Assembly: GCF_008152325.1 (NCBI RefSeq)
Contig: NZ_CP042243.1
Coordinates: forward strand, 2,361,026-2,425,025
Reading direction: 5' to 3'
From: Crassaminicella thermophila
GTDB lineage: Bacteria; Bacillota; Clostridia; Peptostreptococcales; Thermotaleaceae
DNA length: 64,000 bases
Positions 26,695-36,812 of the stretch are shown here, piece after piece (the stretch's first letter is position 1; every line of letters begins with the position of its first letter). The notes beneath the pieces are model-generated. The model did no database searches and was not told the DNA's origin. It saw nothing but the letters and a program-made list of their open reading frames with translations. The translations under genes were made by a program, and so were the position numbers.

Positions 26695-28416
26695 TTAAAC
26701 TTTAAATAATTCCATTGCTTTTGATAATTCATCTATCATATTGTTTAAATTTTGAATAGATACTGTAACTTCTTGTATAGATGCTGCTTGTTCTTCTGTT
26801 GATGCACTTATTTCATGAATAACTGATGCAGATTGCTGTGATACTGAAGATATATTCTCTATTGATTTTAATACATCATTTTTTGCTTTTTCAACACAAT
26901 CAATCTGGCTATATAAATATGATATTTTCTCCACAACTTTCTCTGTAGACATTTTTATATTATCAAATGCTTCTTTTGTTTGATTTAAATGATTTCTCGC
27001 ATGCTTTGCCATTGCCTTTGTATTATTCATATTCATACTTGTTCTATCAATAACTTGAATAATCGCCTGCATTTTATTATGTATTTCTTTAGTAGCATTT
27101 GAAGACTGTTCTGCTAATTTTCTTACCTCATCTGCAACAACTGCAAAACCTCTGCCATGTTCTCCAGCTCTTGCAGCTTCTATAGAAGCATTTAAAGCCA
27201 ATAGATTGGTTTGATCAGCCATTGCTTTAATAGTTTCCACAATTTCACCGATTGACTTTGACTTTTCTGATAATTCTTCTATACTTTTTCTCACATTTAT
27301 TCTTCCTTGCATATCTTCCTTAAAAATATGGTCAAATTCTTTAATTGCTTTCATTCCTAGTTCATTCTTTTCTTTCATTTCTTCAGCGTCAAGACCTACA
27401 GACTTTAACTTGTCTAATATATCTTCTATATTACGTGATAAATAGTTGGTTGTTTCTAAACCATTGTTTGTTTCCACTGATTGTTCAGTTGCTCCTGATG
27501 CAACTTGTTGAATTGACTTTGAAATTTCTTCGCTGGCTATACTTACTTGTTCTGAAGAAACTGCTATTGTTTGTGATGTATTTTCTAATTCTTTGGTAGT
27601 TTTTTGAATACTATTAATTAAATTTCTAACATTTTCAGCCATTCTATTAAAACTATTTACCAATAAGCCAATTTCATCTTTATTTTTAGTATTTATATTT
27701 TCAATATTCAAATCATAATCTGCCATTTTATTAGCTATTTTAGCTATATTCTCTATAGGTTTTGATATCTTTTTTGATATAAATATTCCTATCATTGTTG
27801 TAATTATTAATACTAAAGATGATAATAAAAGAATCATTTTTTTCATTTTCTGAAATGCTTTATACTCTGCTTCAGCACCATAATCAGCACCTACAACTCC
27901 TATTATTTTCCCATTTTTATCTTTTAATGGATAGTACGCACAAATCATGGCCCCCCATTCTTTATCAAGCCAAATTTCTTCTTCATGAAATGCTTTTCCT
28001 TGCCATGCTAACGTATAGCTTTCATCATTTTCAACTTCTCCAATCTCACAAACTTCTTCTTCATCATCAGCTGTATCAAATATGTAAATAAAATCACCAT
28101 TTTCATTTTTTCTCAGTACATATAAATATTTAACTCCACCTATTTTTCTAATATAATTAAGATCACCCATTATTTTTTTATAGCTTTCCTTTTGCATATC
28201 ATCAGCAGTCTTAAACTCTTTAAATGCATCAACATCTATCCTCTCAGCTGCTGTTTTTGTAATGGCTAAAGCTTTTTTCCCTACAGTATTGATTAACATG
28301 TGATAGTTTTGCTTATACATTGCTCCAGATAATATACTGATACTTACTACAATGATTAGTAAAAATGATAAAGTAATTTTCGTTCCCAATCTTTCTTTAA
28401 AAAATATTTTTCTCAA
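26695..28416 (-). CDS. Methyl-accepting chemotaxis protein
   Basis: 573 residues. Helix at about 12-30, an extracellular sensor of about 155 residues with a Cache-like core ([19 protein letters not shown] and [24 protein letters not shown]), a second helix at 192-212, a HAMP domain ([20 protein letters not shown]), then the signalling domain with the tip [50 protein letters not shown]. It senses an unknown small ligand and controls CheA. No other chemotaxis gene is near. Confidence 0.94.
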   Translation of the reverse strand: MRKIFFKERLGTKITLSFLLIIVVSISILSGAMYKQNYHMLINTVGKKALAITKTAAERIDVDAFKEFKTADDMQKESYKKIMGDLNYIRKIGGVKYLYVLRKNENGDFIYIFDTADDEEEVCEIGEVENDESYTLAWQGKAFHEEEIWLDKEWGAMICAYYPLKDKNGKIIGVVGADYGAEAEYKAFQKMKKMILLLSSLVLIITTMIGIFISKKISKPIENIAKIANKMADYDLNIENINTKNKDEIGLLVNSFNRMAENVRNLINSIQKTTKELENTSQTIAVSSEQVSIASEEISKSIQQVASGATEQSVETNNGLETTNYLSRNIEDILDKLKSVGLDAEEMKEKNELGMKAIKEFDHIFKEDMQGRINVRKSIEELSEKSKSIGEIVETIKAMADQTNLLALNASIEAARAGEHGRGFAVVADEVRKLAEQSSNATKEIHNKMQAIIQVIDRTSMNMNNTKAMAKHARNHLNQTKEAFDNIKMSTEKVVEKISYLYSQIDCVEKAKNDVLKSIENISSVSQQSASVIHEISASTEEQAASIQEVTVSIQNLNNMIDELSKAMELFKV

Positions 28417-28609
28417 TCAAGTCCCCCCCAGTTTGCATACAAATCAGATATAAATAAACGTTTTCTTTCGTATTATTTCAAGCTTCCTATAAAATTACAC
28501 CTACTATATAATATTATTTTTTATAAACCATGTCAAAAATTTTTTAAATTTATTGAATCATCTATTAAGTATTTAAAATACATAATATTAAAAAGCTCTT
28601 TTCATTTTT

Positions 28610-28674
28610 TTGCAAAATTTATGTTTTTCGGGTATACTATACATAAACATAAGTTTATAAATTAAACATAAGTT
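28610..28674 (+). promoter_or_regulatory. psuKG promoter with repeated operator-like element
   Basis: TTGCAA (28610-28615), 17 bases, TATACT (28633-28638). Just downstream is TAAACATAAGTTTA (28644-28657), a TAAAC-N4-GTTTA dyad, and a second copy of TAAACATAAGTT begins at 28663. The repeat spacing suggests a repressor site near the start of transcription, possibly for PsuK's own HTH domain. Confidence 0.55.
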
Positions 28675-28684
28675 GGTGAAAATA

Positions 28685-29779
28685 ATGACTGATAGAGAAA
28701 AAGAAATTCTATCTTTGATTCAAAAGAATCCTTTTATATCTCAACAAGAGCTAGCAACTACATTAGGAATTGCCCGTTCCTCTGTAGCTGTTCATATTAC
28801 AAATTTAATGAAAAAAGGTTATATAAAAGGAAAAGGCTATATTCTAAGAGAAGCAGAATATGTTGCTGTAATCGGAGGAACAAACATTGATATTCAAGGC
28901 TTTCCAAGCAAACCTTTAATTTTAAACGATTCCAATCCTGGAAAAGTAAAAATTTCACTAGGGGGAGTTGGAAGAAATATAGCAGAAAATCTAGTAAAGC
29001 TTGGCATTGAAACAAAACTAATATCTGCTATAGGAGATGATTTATATGGAAGAAAAATTTTAGAAGAGTGTAAGCTTTCAGGTATTGATATGCAGCATTG
29101 CTTAACATTAAAAGATATGCCTTCCTCTACTTATCTTTCTATTTTAGATGAAAATAGAGATTTAAAAGTAGCAATTTCTCATATGGATATTTTCAATAAG
29201 ATCACAATTGATTTTATAAGAAAAAAATTTCCTATACTAAAAAATTCCCAGTTAGTAGTTGTTGATACAAATATTTCTGAAGAAATTTTATACTACCTAG
29301 TAACCAATTTAAAAGAAGTAAATTTTTTTCTTGATCCTGTATCTACTTCTAAATCGAGAAAAGTTAAGGATTTCATTGGATATTTTCATACTATCAAACC
29401 AAATAAACTTGAAGCCGAAATTCTATCAAATATAAAAATTAATACTAGAAAAGATTTAGAAAAAGTTTCCTATTATTTTTTAAATCAAGGGGTAAAAAAA
29501 GTATTTATAAGCTTAGGAAAAGAAGGAGTATTTTATGCAGATGAGAATAATAAAAACTTTTTATCCACTCCAAAAATAAATGTAGTCAATGCTACAGGAG
29601 CTGGAGATGCTTTTATGTCAGGGCTTATTTATTCATATTTAAATGATTATTCTTTAGATGCCAGTGCAAAATTTGCTATTGGGGCTTCTATTTTAGCTTT
29701 ATCCCATGAAAATACCATAAACCCAACTATGTCATTAGAAAATATAAAAAAACAATTAAAGGAGATGAATATATGTTAA
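28685..29779 (+). CDS. psuK: PfkB-family pseudouridine kinase with N-terminal HTH
   Basis: About 364 residues from ATG 28685 (GGTGA upstream; in-frame TTG 28673 and GTG 28676 are less likely). Residues 1-55 are a winged helix ([25 protein letters not shown] then [10 protein letters not shown]). Then a PfkB kinase: [28 protein letters not shown], and the catalytic anion-hole motif [13 protein letters not shown] near the end. Paired with psuG, the substrate is most likely pseudouridine, which is phosphorylated to the 5'-phosphate. The HTH suggests it also regulates transcription. Confidence 0.88.
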   Translation: MTDREKEILSLIQKNPFISQQELATTLGIARSSVAVHITNLMKKGYIKGKGYILREAEYVAVIGGTNIDIQGFPSKPLILNDSNPGKVKISLGGVGRNIAENLVKLGIETKLISAIGDDLYGRKILEECKLSGIDMQHCLTLKDMPSSTYLSILDENRDLKVAISHMDIFNKITIDFIRKKFPILKNSQLVVVDTNISEEILYYLVTNLKEVNFFLDPVSTSKSRKVKDFIGYFHTIKPNKLEAEILSNIKINTRKDLEKVSYYFLNQGVKKVFISLGKEGVFYADENNKNFLSTPKINVVNATGAGDAFMSGLIYSYLNDYSLDASAKFAIGASILALSHENTINPTMSLENIKKQLKEMNIC

Positions 29780-30690
29780 AACAATATTTAGATATCCATC
29801 CAGAAGTGAAAAAAGCATTAGAAGAAAAAAAAGCCGTAGTCGCACTAGAATCTACTATTATATCTCATGGTATGCCCTATCCTCAAAATATTCAAACAGC
29901 TAAAAATGTTGAAAAAATCGTAAGAGAAAACGGTGCTGTTCCTGCAACAATAGGCATTTTAAATGGACGATTAAAGGTAGGCCTTACAGATGAAGAGTTA
30001 GAGTATATGGGAAAAGGAAAAAATATATTAAAAGCAAGCAGAAGAGACTTACCTTTTATTATTAGCAAGGGATTAAACGGAGCAACAACAGTAGCTTCTA
30101 CCATGATTATTGCAAATCTTGCAGGTATTAAAATATTTGTTACAGGAGGTATTGGAGGTGTTCATAGAGAAGCTCAAGAAACATTCGATATTTCTGCCGA
30201 TCTTATGGAGCTTGCAAATACAAATGTAGCAGTAGTTTGTGCTGGAGCAAAATCCATACTAGATATTGGTTTAACATTAGAATATTTAGAAACTCATGGT
30301 GTTCCTGTAGTAGGTTTTCAAACAAAAGAATTTCCAGCATTTTTTACTAGAAAAAGTGGATTTTCAGTAGATTACTATATTGATTCTGAATTAGAGCTTG
30401 CAAGAGCACTAAAAGCAAAATGGGATCTAAATTTAAAAGGAGGCATTGTCATAGGTAATCCAATTCCAAAAGAATATGAAATGGACTTTGATAGCATTAA
30501 CAATGCCATAGAAGATGCACTAACTGAAGCAAAGAACAAAGGAATCAAAGGAAAAGAAACAACCCCTTTCCTTCTTTCAAAAATTAAAGCTATCACAGGT
30601 GGAAAAAGTTTAGAATCTAATATTCAGCTTGTATATAACAATGCAAAACTAGGTGCAAAGCTAGCAGTAGAGCTTTCTAAAATATATTAA
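29773..30690 (+). CDS. psuG: Pseudouridine-5'-phosphate glycosidase
   Basis: 305 residues, the family's size. It cleaves the C-glycosidic bond of pseudouridine 5'-phosphate to uracil and ribose 5-phosphate. Family motifs include [64 protein letters not shown], and GIVIGNPIP. Overlaps the end of psuK by seven bases. Confidence 0.96.
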   Translation: MLKQYLDIHPEVKKALEEKKAVVALESTIISHGMPYPQNIQTAKNVEKIVRENGAVPATIGILNGRLKVGLTDEELEYMGKGKNILKASRRDLPFIISKGLNGATTVASTMIIANLAGIKIFVTGGIGGVHREAQETFDISADLMELANTNVAVVCAGAKSILDIGLTLEYLETHGVPVVGFQTKEFPAFFTRKSGFSVDYYIDSELELARALKAKWDLNLKGGIVIGNPIPKEYEMDFDSINNAIEDALTEAKNKGIKGKETTPFLLSKIKAITGGKSLESNIQLVYNNAKLGAKLAVELSKIY

Positions 30691-30737
30691 TTTCTACTTT
30701 TATTTATAGGTAACCACTTCCAAAATGAAATATAAAA

Positions 30738-30897
30738 AGAACGTTCATTCCAGATAACTTTTGAAAAAACTAAACTTCATTCCATGAAAAAATACTAAAC
30801 CTTCAAAACTCACTTCGTTCAAACAATGAAGGTTCTTAACGTATTTTTCCATGTAATTTCAGTAAGTTTTGAACAAAAGTTATCCAAGTCATTCTCT
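30738..30897. repeat. 160-bp imperfect inverted repeat (foldback)
   Basis: The left arm (30738 to about 30813) and the right arm (about 30824 to 30897) are imperfect reverse complements. Shared blocks are GATAACTTTTG, the ATTCCATG/ATTACATG region with AAAAATAC, and ACCTTCA/TGAAGGT around a loop rich in CACTTCGTTC. Neither strand carries an ORF. Lies between psuG and the hcp terminator. Confidence 0.7.
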
Positions 30898-30946
30898 TAT
30901 CTTTTTTATATTTCTTTTTTTATGTTAATGTTATTTATCTATATAT

Positions 30947-30977
30947 AATAAAAAGCTGGATCACCCAGCTTTTTATT
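30947..30977. terminator. Bidirectional terminator between psuG and hcp
   Basis: AATAAAAAGCTGG/CCAGCTTTTTATT perfect stem with a 4-5 base loop. Confidence 0.85.
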
Positions 30978-30983
30978 ATATTC

Positions 30984-32639
30984 CTATGCTTCTAAGAACA
31001 TTTTTAAATCATCTTCAACATTTGTAATACCACCAATACCAAAGTTTTCAACTAATACCTTTGCAACATTTTCAGATAAAAATGCTGGTAATGTAGGCCC
31101 TAAGTGAATATTTTTTACACCTAAATATAATAGTGCTAGTAATACAATAACTGCTTTTTGTTCATACCATGCAATGTTATAAGAAATCGGTAATTCATTA
31201 ATATCATTTAACTCAAATACTTCTTTTAGCTTTAGTGCGATAACTGCTAAAGAGTAAGAGTCATTACATTGCCCTGCATCTAAAACTCTTGGAATTCCAT
31301 TAATATCTCCTAAATCTAGCTTATTATATCTATATTTTGCACAGCCTGCTGTAAGGATTACTGTATCTTTTGGTAATGCTTTTGCAAACTCTGTATAATA
31401 ATCTCTACTCTTCATTCTTCCATCACAACCAGCCATTACAAAGAATCTTTTGATTGCTCCTGTTTTTATAGCTTCAACAACTTTATCAGCTAAACTCAAT
31501 ACTGTATTATGTGCAAAACCACCTACAATTTCTCCTTTTTCTATTTCAACTGGAGGAGCACATTTTTTAGCATGTTCAATTACCATAGAAAAATCCTTTG
31601 TTCCATCTTCTTTTACAGGAATTCTTTTTAACCCTTCAAAGCCTACTGCTCCTGTAGTATAGACTCTATCTTTGTATACATCCTTTGGAGGAATAAGACA
31701 GTTTGTTGTCATAACAATCGGTCCATTAAATTTTTCAAATTCTTTATCTTGCTTCCACCAAGCATTACCGTAATTTCCTACAAAATGACTGTACTTTTTA
31801 AATGCAGGATAATAATGAGCAGGGAGCATCTCACTATGAGTATATACATCAATACCCGTTCCTTCTGTTTGCTTTAATAATTCTTCCATATCTTTTAAAT
31901 CATGACCACTAATCAAAATAGCAGGATTGTTTCTTACACCAATATTTACTTTTGTAATTTCTGGATGCCCATAAGTTGATGTATTTGCTTTATCAAGTAA
32001 TGCCATAACCTTAACACCAAATTCTCCTGTTTTCATTGTAAGGGCAACTAAATCATCAACTGTTAAATCATCATTCAATGTTGCAACCATTGCTTCTTGC
32101 ATAAATTTATAGATTTCATCATCCTCATATCCTAATCGAAAAGCATGATCAGTGTATGCAGCTAACCCCTTCACACCAAAAATAATTAAACTTCTTAAAG
32201 ATCTTACATCCTCATTTTCAATAGATAAAAATCCTACTGTTTTTGCTTTTTCTTCTAATTCTTCAACACTATCACTAAAGTAGGTTGCAGAATCATGAGT
32301 AATATTTACATTTCCACCTTCTTTTATGATTTGTTCTTTTGCTTCATTTCTTAATGTAAAAGTTTCTTTAATTTTTTCTACAAAGTATTCTTTATCAAAA
32401 TTTGCATTTGTAATTGTTGCAAATAGCCCTTCTGTAATAAATTTATCCACTTTATTTGTATTAATTCCTAACTTTTTTGCTTCTAAATTATACATGGATA
32501 ATCCTTTTAGTAAATAGATAAGTAAGTCTTGTAAGTTTGATACATCGCTAGTTTTTCCACAAACACCTCTTGTGGTACATCCTATGCACTTCGCCGCTTC
32601 TTGACATTGATGACAAAACATTTGTACTTGCTTATTCAT
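30984..32639 (-). CDS. hcp: Hydroxylamine reductase / hybrid cluster protein
   Basis: 551 residues. N-terminal [13 protein letters not shown] with Cys9, Cys12, Cys21 and Cys27 binds a [4Fe-4S] cluster in the clostridial spacing. Later residues match the Fe-S-O hybrid cluster ligands ([52 protein letters not shown]). The enzyme reduces hydroxylamine or nitric oxide in the cytoplasm of anaerobes. Single gene behind a CRP/FNR-type site. Confidence 0.96.
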   Translation of the reverse strand: MNKQVQMFCHQCQEAAKCIGCTTRGVCGKTSDVSNLQDLLIYLLKGLSMYNLEAKKLGINTNKVDKFITEGLFATITNANFDKEYFVEKIKETFTLRNEAKEQIIKEGGNVNITHDSATYFSDSVEELEEKAKTVGFLSIENEDVRSLRSLIIFGVKGLAAYTDHAFRLGYEDDEIYKFMQEAMVATLNDDLTVDDLVALTMKTGEFGVKVMALLDKANTSTYGHPEITKVNIGVRNNPAILISGHDLKDMEELLKQTEGTGIDVYTHSEMLPAHYYPAFKKYSHFVGNYGNAWWKQDKEFEKFNGPIVMTTNCLIPPKDVYKDRVYTTGAVGFEGLKRIPVKEDGTKDFSMVIEHAKKCAPPVEIEKGEIVGGFAHNTVLSLADKVVEAIKTGAIKRFFVMAGCDGRMKSRDYYTEFAKALPKDTVILTAGCAKYRYNKLDLGDINGIPRVLDAGQCNDSYSLAVIALKLKEVFELNDINELPISYNIAWYEQKAVIVLLALLYLGVKNIHLGPTLPAFLSENVAKVLVENFGIGGITNVEDDLKMFLEA

Positions 32640-32675
32640 CCATTTTTCCTCCCTTTTTTTATTTGTTTATATGGT

Positions 32676-32713
32676 ATCATAAATACAATTAAACCTATGT
32701 GACGTGTGTCACA
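32676..32713 (-). promoter_or_regulatory. hcp promoter with CRP/FNR-family operator
   Basis: TGTGACGTGTGTCACA (32698-32713) is a dyad with perfect 6-bp arms, TGTGAC-N4-GTCACA. On the minus strand it overlaps the -35 position of a -10 hexamer TATGAT (32681-32676), the layout of class II activation. HcpR-type regulators use such sites ahead of hcp in other anaerobes. Confidence 0.65.
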
Positions 32714-32799
32714 ATATAACTTATTTTTTTATACCCTTAAATTGTTTATCATAAACTATTGAAAAAAATAATTAATGACTGTAATCTGAAAACAAACTA

Positions 32800-32836
32800 A
32801 AAAATCACCCTTTTTTAGATGCATAGGGTGATTTTA
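32800..32836 (-). terminator. Terminator after repeat protein C
   Basis: AAAATCACCCT...AGGGTGATTTT stem, followed on the minus strand by TTTTTT. Confidence 0.8.
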
Positions 32837-32885
32837 TTCTATTGAATAGAAAATAATTGCTTTATATAAAACCTATTTTTAGAAT

Positions 32886-33719
32886 TTATAGCTTAGCTTT
32901 CACTATATAATTGTCAAAAGGAATGTTTGTAAAACAGTATATTCCTTTTTCATTACATACAGTGTGTGCAATTGGAATAAATTTATTATCATCAACTCTA
33001 TATAATATTACTAAAGCATTTGGAATCGGAATATCATTATCATCTTTTATTTGACCGGTTATTTTAGTTTTTATATCTTTTTTATTAAGCTTTATGTTTA
33101 TATCAAATATCTTATCTGTTTGTTTAATTTCAATAAGTTTATTATAAATTTCAAAGTTTGGATTGTTTATAAATATTTCGTATATATCCCTTGGTATATC
33201 TGAAAAGACAAATTGCCCATAAATATTTGTAGTAGTAGCTTTATATACTCTTTTTTCATTGCTACATGTATTCTTTAAAAGATATACAGTAATATCTTTT
33301 AAAGGTTTGTTGTTGTTATCTACTAAATGACCAGAAATTAATGTATATTTAGACATATGTGATTTTTTTAAATAGATGTTAAAGTTTATCATTCTTGAAC
33401 ATATTTTCATAAAATCACTTATTTTAGTTTTGTAGCCTATTTTTTTTGCAATAATCTTCACTTTTGTATTCAATTTTACTTCAAAGTAAGCATAAAAACC
33501 TTCTTCAGAGCTATATACAGAACCTATTTTTTCATCATTTTCATTAAAAAAACTTATAGTAGCATCTTCTATAGGACATTCATTTGAAGTTAGTACATTT
33601 CCATATATAAGTGCATTATCATAGTAAGTATTTTTTTTTAGGTTTAAATTGAGTACTATTTCAGGATGTTCGTCTGTAATACCAGCAATTTTTGATTGAC
33701 CTAATATATACTGATCCAT
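32886..33719 (-). CDS. Carboxypeptidase-regulatory-like repeat protein C (paralog 3)
   Basis: 277 residues. After an N-terminal ILGQSKIAG element come three beta-sandwich repeats of about 80 residues (LIYGNVLTSNECPIEDATISFF..., ISGHLVDNNNKPLKDITVYLL..., ITGQIKDDNDIPIPNALVILY...), each with the G-x-V-x-D/N-x-P-(L/I)-x-x-(A/V) opening and a G-x-Y/F-x-F middle typical of carboxypeptidase regulatory-like / CnaB domains. The third repeat ends early. No signal peptide, lipobox or LPXTG. More diverged than its two upstream paralogs and separated from them by a hairpin. Function unknown; binding or structural scaffold is a guess. Confidence 0.8.
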   Translation of the reverse strand: MDQYILGQSKIAGITDEHPEIVLNLNLKKNTYYDNALIYGNVLTSNECPIEDATISFFNENDEKIGSVYSSEEGFYAYFEVKLNTKVKIIAKKIGYKTKISDFMKICSRMINFNIYLKKSHMSKYTLISGHLVDNNNKPLKDITVYLLKNTCSNEKRVYKATTTNIYGQFVFSDIPRDIYEIFINNPNFEIYNKLIEIKQTDKIFDINIKLNKKDIKTKITGQIKDDNDIPIPNALVILYRVDDNKFIPIAHTVCNEKGIYCFTNIPFDNYIVKAKL

Positions 33720-33747
33720 ACAAATAACCTCACATATATTTTATAGA

Positions 33748-33778
33748 GAATGGGTATATAATTTTTATATACCCATTC
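33748..33778 (-). terminator. Hairpin between paralogs B and C
   Basis: Stem GAATGGGTATAT/ATATACCCATTC with a short T-rich loop. No U-tract follows on the minus strand, so it may be an RNA-stability element or attenuator rather than a terminator. Confidence 0.45.
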
Positions 33779-33790
33779 ATAAATAATTTT

Positions 33791-34666
33791 TTATTCTGCT
33801 GTTTTGTTTGCTTTAATTTTATAATTTCCTTCAGGTATTTGCTCAAATAGATATAAACCTTGCGAATTTGTCCAAGTAGTTCTTATTGGATTTAATGTTT
33901 CTTTTCCTTCTTCATCTGTAATTACTTCAAATAGAATTACATAAGCATTTGCAATTGGTAAACCATTTTTATCCTTTATAACACCATTTATAGTTCCTTT
34001 TCTTCCTACAGGATCTATAGGCATATTTAGGACTATATTCCTAACTTGACTTGGTCCATCTATAATAAAGGATGTGCTAGTATTTGTATAGCCTAATAAT
34101 GAACTAGTAATTTGATACATTCCTTGCGCAACATCAAAGAATGCATACTGACCATATTGATTTGTATGAGTTGTTTTTATTAATGTTGGATTAGATTCAT
34201 TATTAGCATATAATCTTACAGTAGCTCCTTCAAGAGGTTCTCCACTCATATTTAATACTTCACCAGCAACTAAACTATTCGTTGAACCTGGATCAACAGT
34301 CATTACAAAATCTCTTTCTATTTGTTGAGATACTTGCATTGTAAATGGAGTACCTTGTTTTAAATCATAATGATCTTTAGATGCAAATATTAAATATTGA
34401 TTTCCCGCTGCTACTTCAGCTATAGTATATTGTCCAGAATCATCAGTAACAGTATGGTATTTTGGATTATAATTTGTATCTGTTATTTTTATAGTGACAT
34501 TTGGTATTCCATCTCCATTAACATCTAAAGCCTTACCAAAAACAGTACCAGAATCAGTAAAAATATTATCTTCAAGTTCTAAGTCTATACGAATCTCTTG
34601 ACCTAAATCTACTATAGAACCAGTTTGAGATTGCCCTAATTTATAAAGATCTTTATTTTCAGCCAT
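33791..34666 (-). CDS. Carboxypeptidase-regulatory-like repeat protein B (paralog 2)
   Basis: 291 residues. Opens MAENKDLYKLGQSQTGSIVD, then three repeats of about 85 residues starting near 37, 131 and 215 (GTVFGKALDVNGDGIPNVTI, SLVAGEVLNMSGEPLEGATV, GTINGVIKDKNGLPIANAYV). Each repeat has a central D/N-x-G-Q-Y segment and an ending like GNYKI. No export signal is visible. It begins 14 bases after paralog A ends, with GAGGTGAT in that gap, so both are co-transcribed. Confidence 0.82.
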   Translation of the reverse strand: MAENKDLYKLGQSQTGSIVDLGQEIRIDLELEDNIFTDSGTVFGKALDVNGDGIPNVTIKITDTNYNPKYHTVTDDSGQYTIAEVAAGNQYLIFASKDHYDLKQGTPFTMQVSQQIERDFVMTVDPGSTNSLVAGEVLNMSGEPLEGATVRLYANNESNPTLIKTTHTNQYGQYAFFDVAQGMYQITSSLLGYTNTSTSFIIDGPSQVRNIVLNMPIDPVGRKGTINGVIKDKNGLPIANAYVILFEVITDEEGKETLNPIRTTWTNSQGLYLFEQIPEGNYKIKANKTAE

Positions 34667-34680
34667 AATATCACCTCACT

Positions 34681-35541
34681 TTATTGTTCCTTATTTGCTT
34701 TTACAATATATTTGCCTTGTGGAACATCTCCAAATAGGTATGCTCCACCAGATATTGTTCTTGTATACCTTATTGGAGTCAATTTTGGATTTTCAGGATC
34801 ACCAGTAACTTCATATAATATAACTACTGCACCTACTACTGGATTACCATTATCATCTTGGATAATACCATTGATAGTTCCTTGAGAGGTAGTAGGGGAT
34901 ATTTCCATAATTCCAGTAAGATTTATTATTGAGCCTGGTTGAGTTACTTGAATCTCAATCATAGTAGTATGATATCCTTGCTTTGTTGCTCTTCCAATAT
35001 AACTTCCTAGTTCTACCTTAGTAAAAACACATTGACCATATTCATTAGTAGTAGTTACAGCATATGGGATTTCTTCACCTGCAACAATTTTTGATATAGA
35101 AGCAGTTACGCCTTCTAGTGGATTTCCTAATTCATCATAGATATGAGCTGTAATAGTAGATAATTCTGCATTTGGATCAGGGTGTATTGTAGCATTTATA
35201 GTTATTGTTTGACCAGCAACTATTGAAAAAGATGTTGTATCATTAAGAAGATACCCAGTTTTAATCATGCTAAATCTAAGCTCAGATGCTGGGACAATAT
35301 CAGATATATTGTAAAATCCTGTATCATCTGTTAGTGTATGATATAGTGGGTTGTTGTTATTATCTAAAATTTTAACTAAAACTTCTGAAACAGGATTTCC
35401 ATCAGGATCAGTAATTGTTCCTGTAACAGATCCAGTATTTAAAAATGGATCTATATCTAATTGTACGTCTAATCTAATCTCTTCTCCAACGTTTTCTAGA
35501 TTCCCTTGTTTGGATTGTCCAAGTTTGTATAAATCACTCAT
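34681..35541 (-). CDS. Carboxypeptidase-regulatory-like repeat protein A (paralog 1)
   Basis: 286 residues, first of three tandem paralogs. N-terminal YKLGQSKQGNLENVGEEIRL is nearly the same as in B. Repeats begin GSVTGTITDPDGNPVSEVLV, STITAHIYDELGNPLEGVTA and GTINGIIQDDNGNPVVGAVV. The family of domains is a transthyretin-like or CnaB-like beta sandwich. No cysteines, membrane helix or signal peptide. RBS AGGAGG ends 6-7 bases before ATG. Confidence 0.82.
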   Translation of the reverse strand: MSDLYKLGQSKQGNLENVGEEIRLDVQLDIDPFLNTGSVTGTITDPDGNPVSEVLVKILDNNNNPLYHTLTDDTGFYNISDIVPASELRFSMIKTGYLLNDTTSFSIVAGQTITINATIHPDPNAELSTITAHIYDELGNPLEGVTASISKIVAGEEIPYAVTTTNEYGQCVFTKVELGSYIGRATKQGYHTTMIEIQVTQPGSIINLTGIMEISPTTSQGTINGIIQDDNGNPVVGAVVILYEVTGDPENPKLTPIRYTRTISGGAYLFGDVPQGKYIVKANKEQ

Positions 35542-35632
35542 CTATTTACCTCCTTTTTGGTTTTATACTAGCTTTGACTAGTACATATTATGAGTTTTTT
35601 AAAAAAAGTGTTACAGTTGTATTTGTCACCTA

Positions 35633-35667
35633 AAAAATGGCTTCTGCCATATGCAGAAGCCATTTTT
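35633..35667. terminator. Terminator after zinc-ribbon gene
   Basis: AAAAATGGCTTCTGC and complement, overlapping the last codon of the 35666-35911 gene; T-run on either strand. Confidence 0.8.
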
Positions 35668-35911
35668 ATAAAATCTTTTGAATTTCATCATGCTTATAAT
35701 CTTTTATTAACTTTTCTTTAGCTTCATTCACTACAATTAGTTTTACTGCATCATCATTTATTTTAAATACCCTTCCCTTTTGCTTTGTGCCTATAACATT
35801 AACTGGTGCTCCAATGTTTAAAGGCTTAATTTGCTGACTTTCACAAAAACCACATTTAGAATCATTCTTTTCAATTCTTCTACACTCTGTACAATAATAA
35901 AGTTTCGCCAT
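35666..35911 (-). CDS. Small zinc-ribbon protein, unknown function
   Basis: 81 residues. CTEC (8-11) and CGFC (20-23) form a treble-clef or ribbon-type zinc site. The rest has a KGRVFKINDDAVKLIVV beta segment like a small SH3-type fold. Such two-module proteins occur in Clostridia without a known role. Weak RBS (AGGGGAAA) before ATG 35911. Confidence 0.75.
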   Translation of the reverse strand: MAKLYYCTECRRIEKNDSKCGFCESQQIKPLNIGAPVNVIGTKQKGRVFKINDDAVKLIVVNEAKEKLIKDYKHDEIQKIL

Positions 35912-36005
35912 TTTGCATTTCCCCTTATCATATACATATTTTTATTATATATATTCTTTAAATATTCAGAATTTCCTTTTTATTTTGATGTTTTATTTCC
36001 AATAT

Positions 36006-36066
36006 TTTTTTACAAAGATAAATGCATCTCGATTAAAAAATCCAGATGCATTTATCTTTGTAAAAA
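36006..36066 (-). terminator. Long terminator overlapping esterase stop codon
   Basis: About 22-bp stem (ACAAAGATAAATGCATCT and its complement) with a 14-base loop; the stem includes the last codons and TAA of the esterase gene. Minus-strand transcript then reads TTTTTT-like A/T run. Confidence 0.75.
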
Positions 36067-36792
36067 TTCAATTATTTTTCTATGCATATACTCTCTTTCA
36101 GGTCCTAATGTACAAACATGCTTGGATTGCTTAAGCCATAGGATTTCTTTTTGTTTTGAAGAAATACTGTCATAAATTATTTGGGCACTTATTGGTTTTA
36201 CAGTTTGATCCTTCTGTGATTGAATTATCATTGTTGGACATGTAATCTTTGATAAATTACTTTTTGCTTGTTTCATTAATTTTAATAAGCTAGGAACTGT
36301 TCCTACTGGAATAGATGTATAAGCAATTTTATACGCTGTATTTTCTTCTTTTTGTGGTAGTGATTCTTTCCATTTTTTATATGGCATAAAATATTTCACA
36401 ATAGGAGAAAATCTTGCAAACCTATCATAGATACGAATTGGTGCTGCAATAGATATTATTTTATCTACTTTATACTTTTCTGCTAATAATAAAGATAAAA
36501 CCCCTCCCATTGATAATCCTATTACATATACTTTACTACACTTATCTCTTAACTTTTGATATCCATCTAATGCATCCTTCATCCAATCCTTCCAATTGCA
36601 TTTTCTCATGTCTTCTACACAAGTTCCATGTCCTTTTAATAAAATACCATTTACAGTATATCCTTGCTTTTTTAATACTTCCCCTAATAACCTCATATGA
36701 GCAGGGGTTCCTGTAAAGCCATGTATCAATAAACAACCTTCATCATTTCCTTCATAAAAAAATAATTTTGCATAACTATGTAAACAATTCAT
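36052..36792 (-). CDS. Alpha/beta-hydrolase carboxylesterase (Est30/monoacylglycerol lipase-like)
   Basis: 246 residues. LIHGFTGTPAHMRLLGEVL (oxyanion hole HGFTG), nucleophile Ser in VIGLSMGGVLSLLLA, acid Asp in MIIQSQKDQTVKP, and catalytic His in LKQSKHVCTLG. These match the cytosolic carboxylesterase Est of Geobacillus/Bacillus (about 247 residues). It hydrolyses short acyl esters. Single gene with a long hairpin terminator at its end. No strong RBS before ATG 36792 (ACGGAGAAT, good). Confidence 0.9.
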   Translation of the reverse strand: MNCLHSYAKLFFYEGNDEGCLLIHGFTGTPAHMRLLGEVLKKQGYTVNGILLKGHGTCVEDMRKCNWKDWMKDALDGYQKLRDKCSKVYVIGLSMGGVLSLLLAEKYKVDKIISIAAPIRIYDRFARFSPIVKYFMPYKKWKESLPQKEENTAYKIAYTSIPVGTVPSLLKLMKQAKSNLSKITCPTMIIQSQKDQTVKPISAQIIYDSISSKQKEILWLKQSKHVCTLGPEREYMHRKIIEFLQR

Positions 36793-36812
36793 AATTCTCC
36801 GTTACCAAATAC

